Shown one piece after another: positions 21,774 through 29,902 of a DNA stretch of 64,000 nt. The notes beneath the pieces are model-generated. The model made no database searches. It worked only from the letters and a program-made list of their open reading frames with translations, and had not been told where the DNA came from. Both the position numbers and the translations under genes were made by a program. Numbering within the stretch: position 1 is the stretch's first letter; each line of letters starts with the position of its first letter. The stretch is taken from contig NZ_CP008953.1 of NCBI RefSeq assembly GCF_000732925.1, forward strand, positions 7,247,001 through 7,311,000, read 5' to 3'. The DNA is from Amycolatopsis japonica. Its GTDB lineage: Bacteria > Actinomycetota > Actinomycetes > Mycobacteriales > Pseudonocardiaceae.

Positions 21774-22279
21774 CCGACACCCAGGTTTACCGCGTGTACA
21801 TCAAGGCCACCCCGGAGAAGATCTGGGACGCGATCACGAAGCCCGAGTGGTCGCGGAAGTACGGCTACACCGGCCTCGTCGACTTCGACCTGCGGCCGGG
21901 CGGCAAGCACGCCACCCACCCGACGCCCGAGTACGTCGAAGCGGGTTTCACCAACGACTTGGTCGACGGCGAGGTCCTGGAGGTGGATCCGCCACGCAAG
22001 CTGGTCATCACCTGGAAGCTCCTGATGGACCCGTCCTTCGACAAGGAGCCGTACACCAAGCTCACCTACGAGATCGAAGAGACGAAGACCGCGGGCACCC
22101 GGCTGACCGTCACCCACGACGTCACCGACGCGCCGACGACGGCCGCCCTGGTCAACGGTTCCCAGGAGGACATCAACGCCGGACCGGGCGAGAACGCCGG
22201 CGGTGGCTGGGCCTGGATCCTGTCGGACCTCAAGACGCTGCTGGAGACGGACGAGCCGCTCGTCCCCGCCGCTTCCTGA
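21770..22279 (+). CDS. SRPBCC / AHSA1-type ligand-binding protein
   Basis: 169 residues. The START-like fold is marked by 'VYRVYIKATPEKIWDAITKPEWSRKYGYTG', 'FDLRPGGKHATH', 'DGEVLEVDPPRKLVITWKLL', 'TKLTYEIEETKTAGTRLTVTHDV' and the closing 'GGGWAWILSDLKTLLETDEPL'. Such proteins bind hydrophobic small molecules or act as chaperone-associated domains; the ligand is not known. It overlaps the ArsR gene by four bases. This two-gene arrangement is common in actinobacteria and suggests the regulator responds to whatever the SRPBCC protein handles. A 26-bp perfect hairpin directly follows the stop. Confidence 0.9.
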   Translation: MTDTQVYRVYIKATPEKIWDAITKPEWSRKYGYTGLVDFDLRPGGKHATHPTPEYVEAGFTNDLVDGEVLEVDPPRKLVITWKLLMDPSFDKEPYTKLTYEIEETKTAGTRLTVTHDVTDAPTTAALVNGSQEDINAGPGENAGGGWAWILSDLKTLLETDEPLVPAAS

Positions 22280-22334
22280 GCGCGTGAAGGCCTCCTTCCC
22301 TCGGCTGAGCCGAGGGAAGGAGGCCTTCACGCGC
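22280..22334. terminator. 26-bp perfect hairpin (CTCGGCTGAGCCGAG tip)
   Basis: The arms 22280-22305 and 22309-22334 pair fully around TGA. The element lies between convergent genes. Related copies at 38563-38611, 49886-49938 and 29549-29599 share the CCTTCC-CTCGGC...GCCGAG core. Confidence 0.85.
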
Positions 22335-22337
22335 GAT

Positions 22338-23330
22338 CTAGACCCGTTTGGTCGCGGCCTTCAGAGAGGCCTTCGCGGAGGCGGAAGCGCCGATCGTGTC
22401 CAGCGCGAACAGCGCCGCACCGACCACAGGAGCCACATCGACCACCTGGATCGACGCCCGCGGCGCCACTTTCAGGCACCGCCGTTCGATCTCCGCGATC
22501 ACCTGCGCGCCGACCCCGGTCAGCACTCCCCCGCCGAGAATGACTTCGGGTGCCTCCTCGGTGAGTTCGAGCCGCCGCAGGATGACCGAGACCAGCAGAG
22601 CGACCTCTTCGACGAACCGGTCGACCACGTCCTGCGCCACCTCGTCGCCGTCCGCCGCGACGGCGAACAGCAGCGGGCACAGGCCGTGGATCGAATCGGA
22701 GTGCAGATCCTGGAAGTGCAGGCGCTGCACCACATCCAGCACCGAAGACGCCTTGAAGTGCGCGGTGACGGCGGCCTGCAGAGCCGTCCCCGGACCGCGG
22801 CCGTCCTCGGCGCGGACGGCCCACCACAGCGCCTCCTCGCCGAGCCGGTAGCCGCCGCCCCAGTCGCCGGAGATCTTGCCCAGCGCGGGAAACCGGTGTT
22901 CACGGCCGTCGGCGCTGACACCGGCACCGTTGATCCCGGCGCCGCACACCACCGCCACGCCCGTCCCGTCGGAACTGCCCGCACGCAGCAGCGCGAGCGT
23001 GTCGTTGCCGACGATCAGCGTGTCGCTCCAGCCGCGTGCCGCCAGCGCGGCGTGCAGGATCTCTTCCTCCCGCGGGAAATCCAGCCCCGCGAGATAGGCC
23101 GACGTATGTGTCGCGAAAGGACGTTCGTCGGGAAGCCCTGCCCCGCGAAGGGCTTCCAGGACCAGCTTCTCCAGCGCTTGGACGCTGCCGTCGACCCCGA
23201 TGTTCTGCGGGGAAGCACCCGGTCCTCGCGACTGCCCGAGCACCCGCCCGTCCCGCGAGACGATCAGGACGTCGGTCTTGCTGTTGCCGCCGTCGATCGC
23301 GACGACGACGTCCTGTGAGCCGGCCGTCAT
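22338..23330 (-). CDS. BadF/BcrA-type sugar kinase (N-acetylglucosamine kinase-like)
   Basis: 330 residues from the ATG at 23330 overlapping the GH4 stop. It is an ASKHA-fold kinase: phosphate-1 loop 'VVAIDGGNSKTDVLIV', 'IVGNDTLALLRAGSSDGTGVAVVCGAGINGAGV' (phosphate 2 with the catalytic Asp), 'LGKISGDWGGGYRLGEEALWWAVRAEDGRGPGTAL', and the adenosine motif 'EVILGGGVLTG'. The family includes eukaryotic-like GlcNAc kinases and bacterial amino-sugar kinases. Here it is the last gene of an ABC-import operon directly after a 6-phospho-glycosidase. It could therefore phosphorylate an imported disaccharide or amino sugar to create the GH4 substrate. Substrate choice is inferred. Confidence 0.88.
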   Translation of the reverse strand: MTAGSQDVVVAIDGGNSKTDVLIVSRDGRVLGQSRGPGASPQNIGVDGSVQALEKLVLEALRGAGLPDERPFATHTSAYLAGLDFPREEEILHAALAARGWSDTLIVGNDTLALLRAGSSDGTGVAVVCGAGINGAGVSADGREHRFPALGKISGDWGGGYRLGEEALWWAVRAEDGRGPGTALQAAVTAHFKASSVLDVVQRLHFQDLHSDSIHGLCPLLFAVAADGDEVAQDVVDRFVEEVALLVSVILRRLELTEEAPEVILGGGVLTGVGAQVIAEIERRCLKVAPRASIQVVDVAPVVGAALFALDTIGASASAKASLKAATKRV

Positions 23331-24592
23331 GCCCCCGCCCACGGCAGGAACTCACGGTTGATCTGCACCAGCGAGTCGGCGAGCTGATCCGCCTTGGTGT
23401 ACTGGCCGACCAGCGGATGCGCGAGCAACGCGTCGGCCACCCGGTCCCGGCCGCCCTTGATCGCCGCCTCCAGCGCGAGGTGCTCGTACGCGGTCACCCC
23501 GGCGATGAGCCCGGCGAACCGCTGCTCCACGGGCGGCTGCGCGATCGGGCGCGGCCCGTTTCCGTCCACAAGGGACGGAACCTCGATGACGGCGTCGTCC
23601 GGCAGGAAGTCGAATGTGCCTTCGTTACGGACGTTGACGACGTGCTCTTCGGCGGGGCCGCCTGAGGTGAGCGCGTGCACGAGCTGCACCGCGGCCTCGG
23701 AATAGTAGGCACCGCCCCGCTTTTCCAGCTGCTCCGGTTTGGTCACCACCTCCGGGTCGAGGTACACCTTGAGCAGTTCCTCCTCGACGTCGCTCACGAC
23801 GTCCGCGCGCGGCCGCTCGGTGCGCTGCTTCGCGACCTGCTCGTCGTGCCCGTAGTAGTACTTCAGGTAGTACGACGGCACGACGTTCATCCGCCGCATC
23901 CACTCGACGGGCGCGGTGACGTGCTCGCCGAGGTATTCCGCGTGCTCCGCGAGCAGTTCCGGCAAGCGGTCCTCGCCGTTGACGAGCACCTTCCGTTCCC
24001 AGCTCAGGTGGTTCAGTCCGGTGTGGACGAGTTTGACGTCGTCGATCCCGGCACCGAGCAGATGCGCGAAGGTGCGCTGGAGGTGGATCGCGACGTTGCA
24101 GAGGCCGACGGCGCGGTGGCCCTCGTTCAGCAGCGCCCGCGTGACGATGCCGACGGGGTTGGTGAAGTTGACGATCCACGTGTCGTCCCCGGCGATCTTG
24201 CGGACCCGGTCGGCGATGTCGAGCACCACCGGCACGGTGCGCAGCGCCTTCGCGAGGCCGCCCGCGCCCGTGGTCTCCTGCCCGACACAGCCGCAGGCGT
24301 GCGGGAACGTCTCGTCCCCCCGGCGGGCGCGCTGCCCGCCGACCCGCAGCTGGATCAGCACCGCCGACGCGCCGTCGACGCCCTCTTCGAGGCTCGACGT
24401 GGTGCGGACCCGCGCCGGATGCCCGGCGTGGCTCAGCAACCGGTTGCTGAAGTCCCCGACCGCCTCCACCCGGTACGCGTCCGGATCGATCAGCACGATC
24501 TCGTCGACGTCCAAAGTGGACCGCCGTCCGGCGATCCCGTCGATCAGCTCGGGCGTGTAAGTGGACCCACCACCGACGACTGCCAGTTTCAT
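23327..24592 (-). CDS. GH4 family 6-phospho-beta-glycosidase
   Basis: 421 residues. GH4 enzymes use NAD+ and a divalent metal: the NAD loop 'MKLAVVGGGSTYTPELIDGI' opens the protein, 'VLIQLRVGGQRARRGDETFPHACGCVGQETTGAGGLAKALRTVP' matches the 6-phospho-beta-glucosidase branch, and the metal ligands are in 'GLCNVAIH' (Cys) and 'HTGLNHLSW' (His). 'NFTNPVGIVTRALL' is the family signature. It hydrolyses a 6-phospho-beta-glucoside or related phospho-disaccharide by a redox mechanism. It overlaps by four bases with both its neighbours. No PTS system, the usual source of such phosphorylated substrates, is encoded here; import is by an ABC system. Confidence 0.93.
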   Translation of the reverse strand: MKLAVVGGGSTYTPELIDGIAGRRSTLDVDEIVLIDPDAYRVEAVGDFSNRLLSHAGHPARVRTTSSLEEGVDGASAVLIQLRVGGQRARRGDETFPHACGCVGQETTGAGGLAKALRTVPVVLDIADRVRKIAGDDTWIVNFTNPVGIVTRALLNEGHRAVGLCNVAIHLQRTFAHLLGAGIDDVKLVHTGLNHLSWERKVLVNGEDRLPELLAEHAEYLGEHVTAPVEWMRRMNVVPSYYLKYYYGHDEQVAKQRTERPRADVVSDVEEELLKVYLDPEVVTKPEQLEKRGGAYYSEAAVQLVHALTSGGPAEEHVVNVRNEGTFDFLPDDAVIEVPSLVDGNGPRPIAQPPVEQRFAGLIAGVTAYEHLALEAAIKGGRDRVADALLAHPLVGQYTKADQLADSLVQINREFLPWAGA

Positions 24593-25482
24593 CCCTTGAC
24601 CCCTGTGAATGTGATGCCCTTGACGAAGGACTTCTGCGCGAACACGAACAGCACGATCACCGGCAGCATGATCAGCGCGGTGGCCGCCATGGTGAGGTTC
24701 CATTCCACGTGGTGCATACCGCGGAACGACGCGATCGCCAGCGAGAGCGGCCAGCTGTCGCGGGTCTCACCGGTGTAGAGCAGCGGACCGAAGTAGTCGT
24801 TCCAGGTGAACAGGAAGCAGAACATCGCGGTGGCCGCGATCCCCGGCTTCGCCATCGGGATCAGCACCTTGACCATCGCCTGGAACTCGTTGCAGCCGTC
24901 GATCTTCGCGGCTTCGAGGTAGTCCTTCGGAATGGTGAGGAAGAACTGCCGCAGCAGGAAGATCGAGAACGCGTCGAAGAAGAAGTACGGCACGATCAGC
25001 GGAACCAGGGTCCCGGTGAACCCGAGCCGCACCCACAGGTCGTACAACGGGACGACGGTGACCTGCGGGGGCAGCATCATCGCGGCCATGGTCAGCATGA
25101 AGAACAGGTTCTGCCCGCGGAACTTCAGCTTCGAAAGCGCGTACGCCGCCGGAATCGCCGAGACGAGCGCCCCCACGGTGGCCAGCGTCGAATACAGGAT
25201 GCTGTTGCCGAAATACTGCAGCAGCGGCGCCTTTTCGAACACCTCGATGAAGTTCTCGAAGTGCCATTCCTTCGGCCAGAAGTTCGACGAGAGCGCCTGA
25301 TCGCTGGACATCACCGCGGTGAGGAACACGAACAGGATGGGCAGCATGAAGATCACGCCCATCGCGATGCCCACGCTGTGCGTCGCGATCCAGTACAGCT
25401 TCTTGTCCCATTGGCGCCGCACCCGCACCCTCGGCGGTTCGGATGCCGGGGCGGTGTGCCGGGGCTCGGCCAGTGTGGTCAT
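24589..25482 (-). CDS. Carbohydrate ABC transporter permease (MalG type)
   Basis: 297 residues with six membrane helices. The inner-membrane loop has the EAA motif 'YLEAAKIDGCNEFQAMVKVLIPMAKPGI' that docks the ATPase. The N-terminal 25 residues are cytoplasmic. It pairs with the upstream MalF-like gene to form the channel of a CUT1-type importer. No ATP-binding subunit is in the operon, so a shared ATPase of the MsiK type, encoded elsewhere, is expected, as in other actinomycetes. The ATG at 25482 overlaps the stop of the partner gene and its own stop overlaps the GH4 start. Confidence 0.95.
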   Translation of the reverse strand: MTTLAEPRHTAPASEPPRVRVRRQWDKKLYWIATHSVGIAMGVIFMLPILFVFLTAVMSSDQALSSNFWPKEWHFENFIEVFEKAPLLQYFGNSILYSTLATVGALVSAIPAAYALSKLKFRGQNLFFMLTMAAMMLPPQVTVVPLYDLWVRLGFTGTLVPLIVPYFFFDAFSIFLLRQFFLTIPKDYLEAAKIDGCNEFQAMVKVLIPMAKPGIAATAMFCFLFTWNDYFGPLLYTGETRDSWPLSLAIASFRGMHHVEWNLTMAATALIMLPVIVLFVFAQKSFVKGITFTGVKG

Positions 25483-26468
25483 CCGCCCTCCTCCTGATGC
25501 TGGGTCTTGCGCAGCTGCCGGACCAGGATCCAGGTGAACCCGGCCGACACGATGAACAGCAGGACCGCCATCGCCGCCGCGTAACCCATGTTGAAGTACC
25601 GGAAACCCTGGACGTACAGCCAAACCGGATAGGTCAGCGTCGAATTCTGTGGTGCGCCGATGAATCTCGTGTTGCCCGCGACGTCGGCCGCGCCCGCGGC
25701 GGCCGATCCCGCGACGATCGCCTGCGTGAAGAACTGCAACGCGAAGATCATCGAGTTGACGATGCCGAACAGCAGCACCGGCGAGATCGACGGGAGCGTG
25801 ACGTGCCAGAACCGGCGGACCGGCCCGGCGCCGTCGAGTTCGGCGGCCTCGTACTGTTCCTGCGGAACGTCGAGCAGCGCCGCCAGGATGATGATCATCA
25901 GCTCGCCCGAACCCCACATCACCAGCAGGGTCAGCGCGGGCTTCGACATCGCCGGGTCGTTGAACCACAGGCCGCCGTCGATGCCGACCGCTCGCAGGAA
26001 CGCGTTGACCGGGCCGTATTCCGGGTTGAACAGGAACACGAACGCCAGGGTCGCCGCGGCGGGCGGGGCCAGCGAGGGCAGGTAGCAGAGCGTCCGCACC
26101 AGGCCGACGCCCGACTTCAGCCGCGAGATGATCGACGCCACGCCGAGCGAGAACACGACCCGGCAGAACGTCAGCACGATCACCAGCCACAACGTGTTGT
26201 ACGCGGCGGTACCGACCAGCGCTTCGCTGGTGAACATGCGGATGTAGTTGTCGAAACCGATGAACTCGGGCGCGTTGATCAGGTCGTAGCGGGTGAACGA
26301 GTAGTACACCGTGGCGATCAGCGGGTACCCGAAGAAGATCAGGAACCCGAGGGTCGCCGGTGCGATGAAGTAGAAGACGGTGCGACGGCGGCGCGCTGCG
26401 TTCCCCTTCCGCGTCCGGGTGGACGCGGAAGGGGAGGCGACCGCCCTGGGATCCAGGGTCGAAGTCAT
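25479..26468 (-). CDS. Carbohydrate ABC transporter permease (MalF type)
   Basis: 329 residues. After a basic cytoplasmic N-terminus come six membrane helices beginning with 'VFYFIAPATLGFLIFFGYPLIATVYYSF', with the EAA motif 'QYEAAELDGAGPVRRFWHVTLPSISPVLL'. A periplasm-side loop 'NPEYGPVNAFLRAVGIDGGLWFNDP' is usual for this family. It forms the translocation pore with the MalG-type gene that follows. Four bases separate it from the binding-protein gene upstream. The solute is inferred from the operon to be a beta-linked disaccharide or an amino sugar. Confidence 0.95.
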   Translation of the reverse strand: MTSTLDPRAVASPSASTRTRKGNAARRRRTVFYFIAPATLGFLIFFGYPLIATVYYSFTRYDLINAPEFIGFDNYIRMFTSEALVGTAAYNTLWLVIVLTFCRVVFSLGVASIISRLKSGVGLVRTLCYLPSLAPPAAATLAFVFLFNPEYGPVNAFLRAVGIDGGLWFNDPAMSKPALTLLVMWGSGELMIIILAALLDVPQEQYEAAELDGAGPVRRFWHVTLPSISPVLLFGIVNSMIFALQFFTQAIVAGSAAAGAADVAGNTRFIGAPQNSTLTYPVWLYVQGFRYFNMGYAAAMAVLLFIVSAGFTWILVRQLRKTQHQEEGG

Positions 26469-26472
26469 GCGA

Positions 26473-27855
26473 TCAGCCGCCGGCGCGTTTCTGGGCCAGC
26501 TCGTCGTTGATCTGAGCGTCGACCTGCTTGAGCCCCGCGATCATGTCGGGGACGTTGCCCGCCTGCCACTTCTCCGCGAAGTCGTTGACGGCCTTGAGGT
26601 GCGCGTCACCGATCGGCGTCGACGGGTTGGGCATGAGCTTTCCGCCGTTGTACAGGTCGAGGAACGTCTTGAACTCCGGCGTGACCTCGAGCTTCGGGTC
26701 GGTCAGCGCGGCCTTGGTGCTCGGGACGTTCTTCAGGCCGTTCGACAGGTCGACCAGCGTCGAGGTGTCGAGGGTGACCTGCTTGATCAGTTCCCAAGCG
26801 GCACCGGGGTTCTTGGCACCCTTGGGGATCGCGATGATCGTGCCCGTGGTGAACGCGCCGCCGTAGCGGTCCGGCTTGCTGTCGAGCACCGGCGGGGCCG
26901 CGGTGCCGAATTTGAGCTCCGGCGCCTGGTCCTTGATGAACGCGGTGCGGTACTCGCCGTCGATCATCATCGCGAGCTTGCCGCGCTGGAAACCGTGGTC
27001 CGCCGAGTACTCCTCGCCGAGGCCGGCCTTGAACTGCTCGACCTTGGCGTGGCCGCCGTAGAAGTCCACGAGCTGCTTCTGGAAGTCGAACATCGCCTTC
27101 CACTCGGGGCTGTCGGCGAGGTGCGACTGGCCGTCGGGGCCGATGTAGGTGGCGCCGAAGTTCGGGGCCCAGTACTGCGCCATGTTGGCGTAGAACGGCA
27201 TCGACGGCAGGAAACCGGCGACCTTGATGGAGCCGTCCGGGTTGAACTCGGTGAGCTTCTTGGTGGCCTCGAACAGTTCCGAGGTCGTCTTCGGCGGCGA
27301 CGTGATGCCCTTCGCCGCGAACATGTCCTTGTTGTAGTAGAAGCCGTAGACGTCGGCGAGCAGCGGCATGGCACAGCGCTTGCCCTGGTATTCGGTGTAG
27401 CTGCGGACGGCGTCCGGGATCTGGTTCAGGTCGATCTTGTCGCGATCGATGTAGGGCTTGAGATCCTGGAAGCTGCCCGTCGAGCACCACGCGCCGAGGT
27501 TGTCGGTGAAGAACGAGATCGCCACGTCCGGCGGGTTGCCACCGCGGATGGACTGGGTGATCTTGTCGTCGTCCTGCTGGCCTTCGTGCTTGATCTCGAT
27601 GTTCGGGAACTTCGCCTTGAGCTTGTTGAGCCCGGCGGTGACCACGTTGTACTCACGGTCGGTGAACTTGCTGTAGACGGTCAGCGTGAGCTTCGCGTCC
27701 GCGGCCGGGGCGGCCGCCGCGTCGCCCGACCCGCCGTTCGGGCCGCTTGCGGCGCCCGAACAGGCGGACACCAGCGCGGCGACGGTGACCGCGCCGAGCA
27801 CTATCGAGCCGCGCCAACGGCGGCCGCTTCTCCGAACCTGGGTCGTGGAACTCAT
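26473..27855 (-). CDS. Sugar-binding lipoprotein of the ABC importer
   Basis: 460 residues from the ATG at 27855, which follows AGGAGGG. The signal sequence ends in the lipobox LVSAC, so the protein is a lipoprotein held to the outer face of the membrane. The mature part has the extracellular solute-binding type 1 pattern: 'LTVYSKFTDREYNVVTAGLNKLKAKFPNIEIKHE', 'GGNPPDVAISFFTDNLG', 'MPLLADVYGFYYNKDMFAAKGI', 'GKLAMMIDGEYRTAFI' and 'GGAFTTGTIIAIPKGAKNPGAAWELIKQV'. It captures the sugar and hands it to the two permeases. The regulator gene lies 10 bases upstream and is probably in the same transcript. Confidence 0.95.
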   Translation of the reverse strand: MSSTTQVRRSGRRWRGSIVLGAVTVAALVSACSGAASGPNGGSGDAAAAPAADAKLTLTVYSKFTDREYNVVTAGLNKLKAKFPNIEIKHEGQQDDDKITQSIRGGNPPDVAISFFTDNLGAWCSTGSFQDLKPYIDRDKIDLNQIPDAVRSYTEYQGKRCAMPLLADVYGFYYNKDMFAAKGITSPPKTTSELFEATKKLTEFNPDGSIKVAGFLPSMPFYANMAQYWAPNFGATYIGPDGQSHLADSPEWKAMFDFQKQLVDFYGGHAKVEQFKAGLGEEYSADHGFQRGKLAMMIDGEYRTAFIKDQAPELKFGTAAPPVLDSKPDRYGGAFTTGTIIAIPKGAKNPGAAWELIKQVTLDTSTLVDLSNGLKNVPSTKAALTDPKLEVTPEFKTFLDLYNGGKLMPNPSTPIGDAHLKAVNDFAEKWQAGNVPDMIAGLKQVDAQINDELAQKRAGG

Positions 27856-27865
27856 GACCCTCCTC

Positions 27866-29137
27866 CTAGTTGGTTGGGGCGGGAGACGGTGGTTCTGTTC
27901 GTGAATCCGGGATAGCCACGATCGGGTTCGGCTCTCCCGCCCCGGACCGTCTCGGCCCGAGGAGCGAAGGGGTGTTGACGCCGAAGACGTCCCTGCGCAC
28001 GGTGGCGAGCGCCGACTGGAGCGCGCCCGCGCGGACCGCGTTGCCCTGCACCGAAGCGACCCCGACGGGGGTGCGGGGCAGGACCAGTTCGTGCAGCCTT
28101 TTCGCGACCAGCGCGGCGAATTCGTCGCCACCGGCCCGGCTGGTGTCGCCGGAAAGCAGCACGAGTTCGGGGTCGACGACCGCGATCAGGCTGGCCGCCC
28201 CACCCGCGACACGGCGGGCGAGGTCGTCGAGGAAGGCTTCATTGCCGCTCTTGCGGGCTTTGGCGACCGCGTCGGCGCCGGTCTCGGCCTCGAAGCCGTG
28301 CGCGGCGGCCAGCTCGACGACCGCCGGCGACGCGACGAGGTCGCCGAAACGATCTCCCCCGCGTGCCGTTTCCTTCCGCGTGGCAACGGAAACCGGATCG
28401 GGGACACGCATCCAGTCGATCTCGCCGCCACCGCCGGTCGCGCCGCGCAACAGCCTGCGGCCGACCACCACCGCGCCGCCGACGCCGTCGCTGAGCCAGA
28501 TCATCACGAAGTCGTCGAGCCCGACGGCCTGGCCGACCGTCATCTCCACGATCGCGACGAGGTTGACGTCGTTCTCGATGGTGACCTCGACACCGAGCTC
28601 CCGGCTGAGCCTGCTCGGCACGTCGAACCCGAGCCAGCCCGGGATGTGCGGCGCGGAGGAGAGCAGGCCGGTGCGCGGGTCGAACGCGCCCTGTGCGCCG
28701 ATGACGACGTGGCGGAGATCGGTGGCGGCGAGCCCGGCGCTGTTCGCGACGTGGGTGAGCGCTGCGCCGAAGGTGCCGACGACGTCCGCGCCCTCGTGGA
28801 CCGGCAGCGGGACCTGGTACTCGGCGAGCACCGCGCCCGTGACGTCGGAAACGACGAAGTCGGCCGTCTGCGGGGTCAAGTCCACGGCCGCGACGTAGGC
28901 GACGCCGCCGTTGACCTGCCAGAGCTGCGCCCTCGGGCCACGGCCGCCACCGCGGACGCCGGCCTTGGTGACGACGTCGTCCTGTTCGAGGCGGGTGAGC
29001 AGCTGCGCCGTCGCGGGCTTGGACAGGCCGATCGCGACTTCGAGCTCGGAGCGCGTCAGCGGCCCTTCCCTGAGGAGGACCTCGATGGCCGCGCGATCGT
29101 TGATCTCGCGCAGCATTCGCGGACTGCCGGCTCGCAC
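27866..29137 (-). CDS. ROK-family transcriptional regulator
   Basis: 423 residues from a GTG at 29137. An N-terminal winged helix, 'IEVLLREGPLTRSELEVAIGLSKPATAQLLTRLEQDDVV', is followed by a ROK sugar-binding domain with 'VIGAQGAFDPRTGLL', 'VEVTIENDVNLVAIVE' and 'VMIWLSDGVGGAVVV'. The canonical ROK zinc motif CxCGxxGC is missing, as in several actinomycete ROK repressors. A Pro-rich tail ends the protein. It is the first gene of the sugar operon and probably represses it until the sugar or its phosphate binds; a GGAAAC/GTTTCC palindrome just upstream is the likely operator. Confidence 0.92.
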   Translation of the reverse strand: MRAGSPRMLREINDRAAIEVLLREGPLTRSELEVAIGLSKPATAQLLTRLEQDDVVTKAGVRGGGRGPRAQLWQVNGGVAYVAAVDLTPQTADFVVSDVTGAVLAEYQVPLPVHEGADVVGTFGAALTHVANSAGLAATDLRHVVIGAQGAFDPRTGLLSSAPHIPGWLGFDVPSRLSRELGVEVTIENDVNLVAIVEMTVGQAVGLDDFVMIWLSDGVGGAVVVGRRLLRGATGGGGEIDWMRVPDPVSVATRKETARGGDRFGDLVASPAVVELAAAHGFEAETGADAVAKARKSGNEAFLDDLARRVAGGAASLIAVVDPELVLLSGDTSRAGGDEFAALVAKRLHELVLPRTPVGVASVQGNAVRAGALQSALATVRRDVFGVNTPSLLGPRRSGAGEPNPIVAIPDSRTEPPSPAPTN

Positions 29138-29161
29138 TGGAGTTCACTCCCGACTTCGTTA

Positions 29162-29183
29162 GGAAACTTTACAGACGGTTTCC
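29162..29183. promoter_or_regulatory. Inverted repeat GGAAAC-N10-GTTTCC, likely ROK operator
   Basis: GGAAAC (29162-29167) and GTTTCC (29178-29183) are complementary, with AACTTTAC at the start of the interval. They lie 25 bases before the regulator start. The AGGAAACTTT core resembles sites reported for other ROK repressors, but the match is by eye. Confidence 0.6.
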
Positions 29184-29333
29184 GGGGACTGTAGTGAGCC
29201 GAGCCACAGCCGTCAACGGGGTCGGGAAACGGGGAGGTAACGCTTGCCGTGTTCCGCACAGCGGGTATACGTACCGGTGCGGAGGGTGGCTGTTCGGGCG
29301 GACCTGCCTGGTGAGTGGTCCGTGCCAGACGAC

Positions 29334-29376
29334 GAAGGGCCGCTCAGGAGGTTCGAGGCCTCCCGGGCGGCCCTTC
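29334..29376. repeat. Hairpin GAAGGGCCGC ... GCGGCCCTTC
   Basis: 10-bp outer arms (29334-29343, 29367-29376) plus an inner GGAGG/CCTCC stem. It lies in the 765-base gap 29138-29902, which has no credible gene. A 96-codon plus-strand frame at 29194-29484 has no family resemblance and runs through this hairpin. Confidence 0.65.
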
Positions 29377-29482
29377 GGCGACGCGGTGGGGACGGCGAAC
29401 CGCCGCAAGGTGTTCTTCGCCGCCTTGAGGGCGAATCGCCAACCCTTCGGCTCTGGCTACCGGCTCGTGGTCGAACCCGCCT

Positions 29483-29541
29483 GAGTACATGAAGGCCCCC
29501 TTCATGGCGCTAGGCGCAATGAAGGGGGCCTTCATGTACTC
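29483..29541. repeat. 23-bp perfect hairpin (GAGTACATGAAGGCC arms)
   Basis: The arms 29483-29505 and 29519-29541 are fully complementary, with a 13-base GGCGC-rich loop. Each arm is itself palindromic around ATGAAGG/CCTTCAT, so cruciform or slipped structures are possible. Confidence 0.85.
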
Positions 29542-29548
29542 GGCAAAG

Positions 29549-29599
29549 GCGTGAAGGTCGAGTTTCCTCGGCTGAGCCGAGGAAAGGGGGCCTTCACGC
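29549..29599. repeat. Hairpin of the CTCGGCTGAGCCGAG family, partly decayed
   Basis: Outer arms GCGTGAAGG (29549-29557) and CCTTCACGC (29591-29599) and an inner 10-bp stem TTTCCTCGGC...GCCGAGGAAA (29563-29585) pair. The segment between them does not, unlike the perfect copies at 22280 and 49886. Confidence 0.8.
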
Positions 29600-29651
29600 G
29601 CAGCCGTTGTGACTGCTGGTGCGAGTGAGGCGAACGCGGCGATTATCGAGT

Positions 29652-29702
29652 CCGTGAAGGCCTCCTTGAGGGACTCTGGGTCCCTCAAGGAGGCCTTCAC
29701 GG
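29652..29702. repeat. 22-bp perfect hairpin (CCGTGAAGGCCTCC arms)
   Basis: The arms 29652-29673 and 29681-29702 pair fully. The right arm with its flank (28 bases from 29680) is repeated at 29874-29901. Confidence 0.85.
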
Positions 29703-29769
29703 AACGGTAATTGTTGATCTACGGCTGACCTGTGCGTGGGCGCCGTTCCGGACCGGGCCGAGCGTTGTC

Positions 29770-29810
29770 GATGAAGGATTTGGGACGTTCACTGTCCCAA
29801 ATCCTTCATC
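29770..29810. repeat. 17-bp perfect hairpin with GGGAC-N7-GTCCC tip
   Basis: GATGAAGGATTTGGGAC (29770-29786) pairs with 29794-29810 around GTTCACT. The tip design matches the hairpins at 17345 and 17461. Confidence 0.8.
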
Positions 29811-29873
29811 AACGGATGTACAACGCCCCGAACCCGTCAGGCGCGACCCACACCAGTGGACAAGCAAAGACGA

Positions 29874-29901
29874 GTCCCTCAAGGAGGCCTTCACGGAACG
29901 G
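29874..29901. repeat. Lone right arm of the 29652 hairpin
   Basis: These 28 bases are identical to 29680-29707. No left arm is present. It ends two bases before the nudC stop codon (29903), so it looks like a truncated or half-deleted element. Confidence 0.75.
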
Positions 29902-29902
29902 G

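Noticed and set aside
26380..27915. 511-codon open frame on the plus strand
   Set aside because: It is antisense to the permease/binding-protein genes, has the Arg/Val-rich composition expected of a shadow frame in high-GC DNA, and shows no family motifs.
29194..29484. 96-codon plus-strand frame
   Set aside because: No ribosome binding site and no family resemblance; it runs through a hairpin in a repeat-rich gap.
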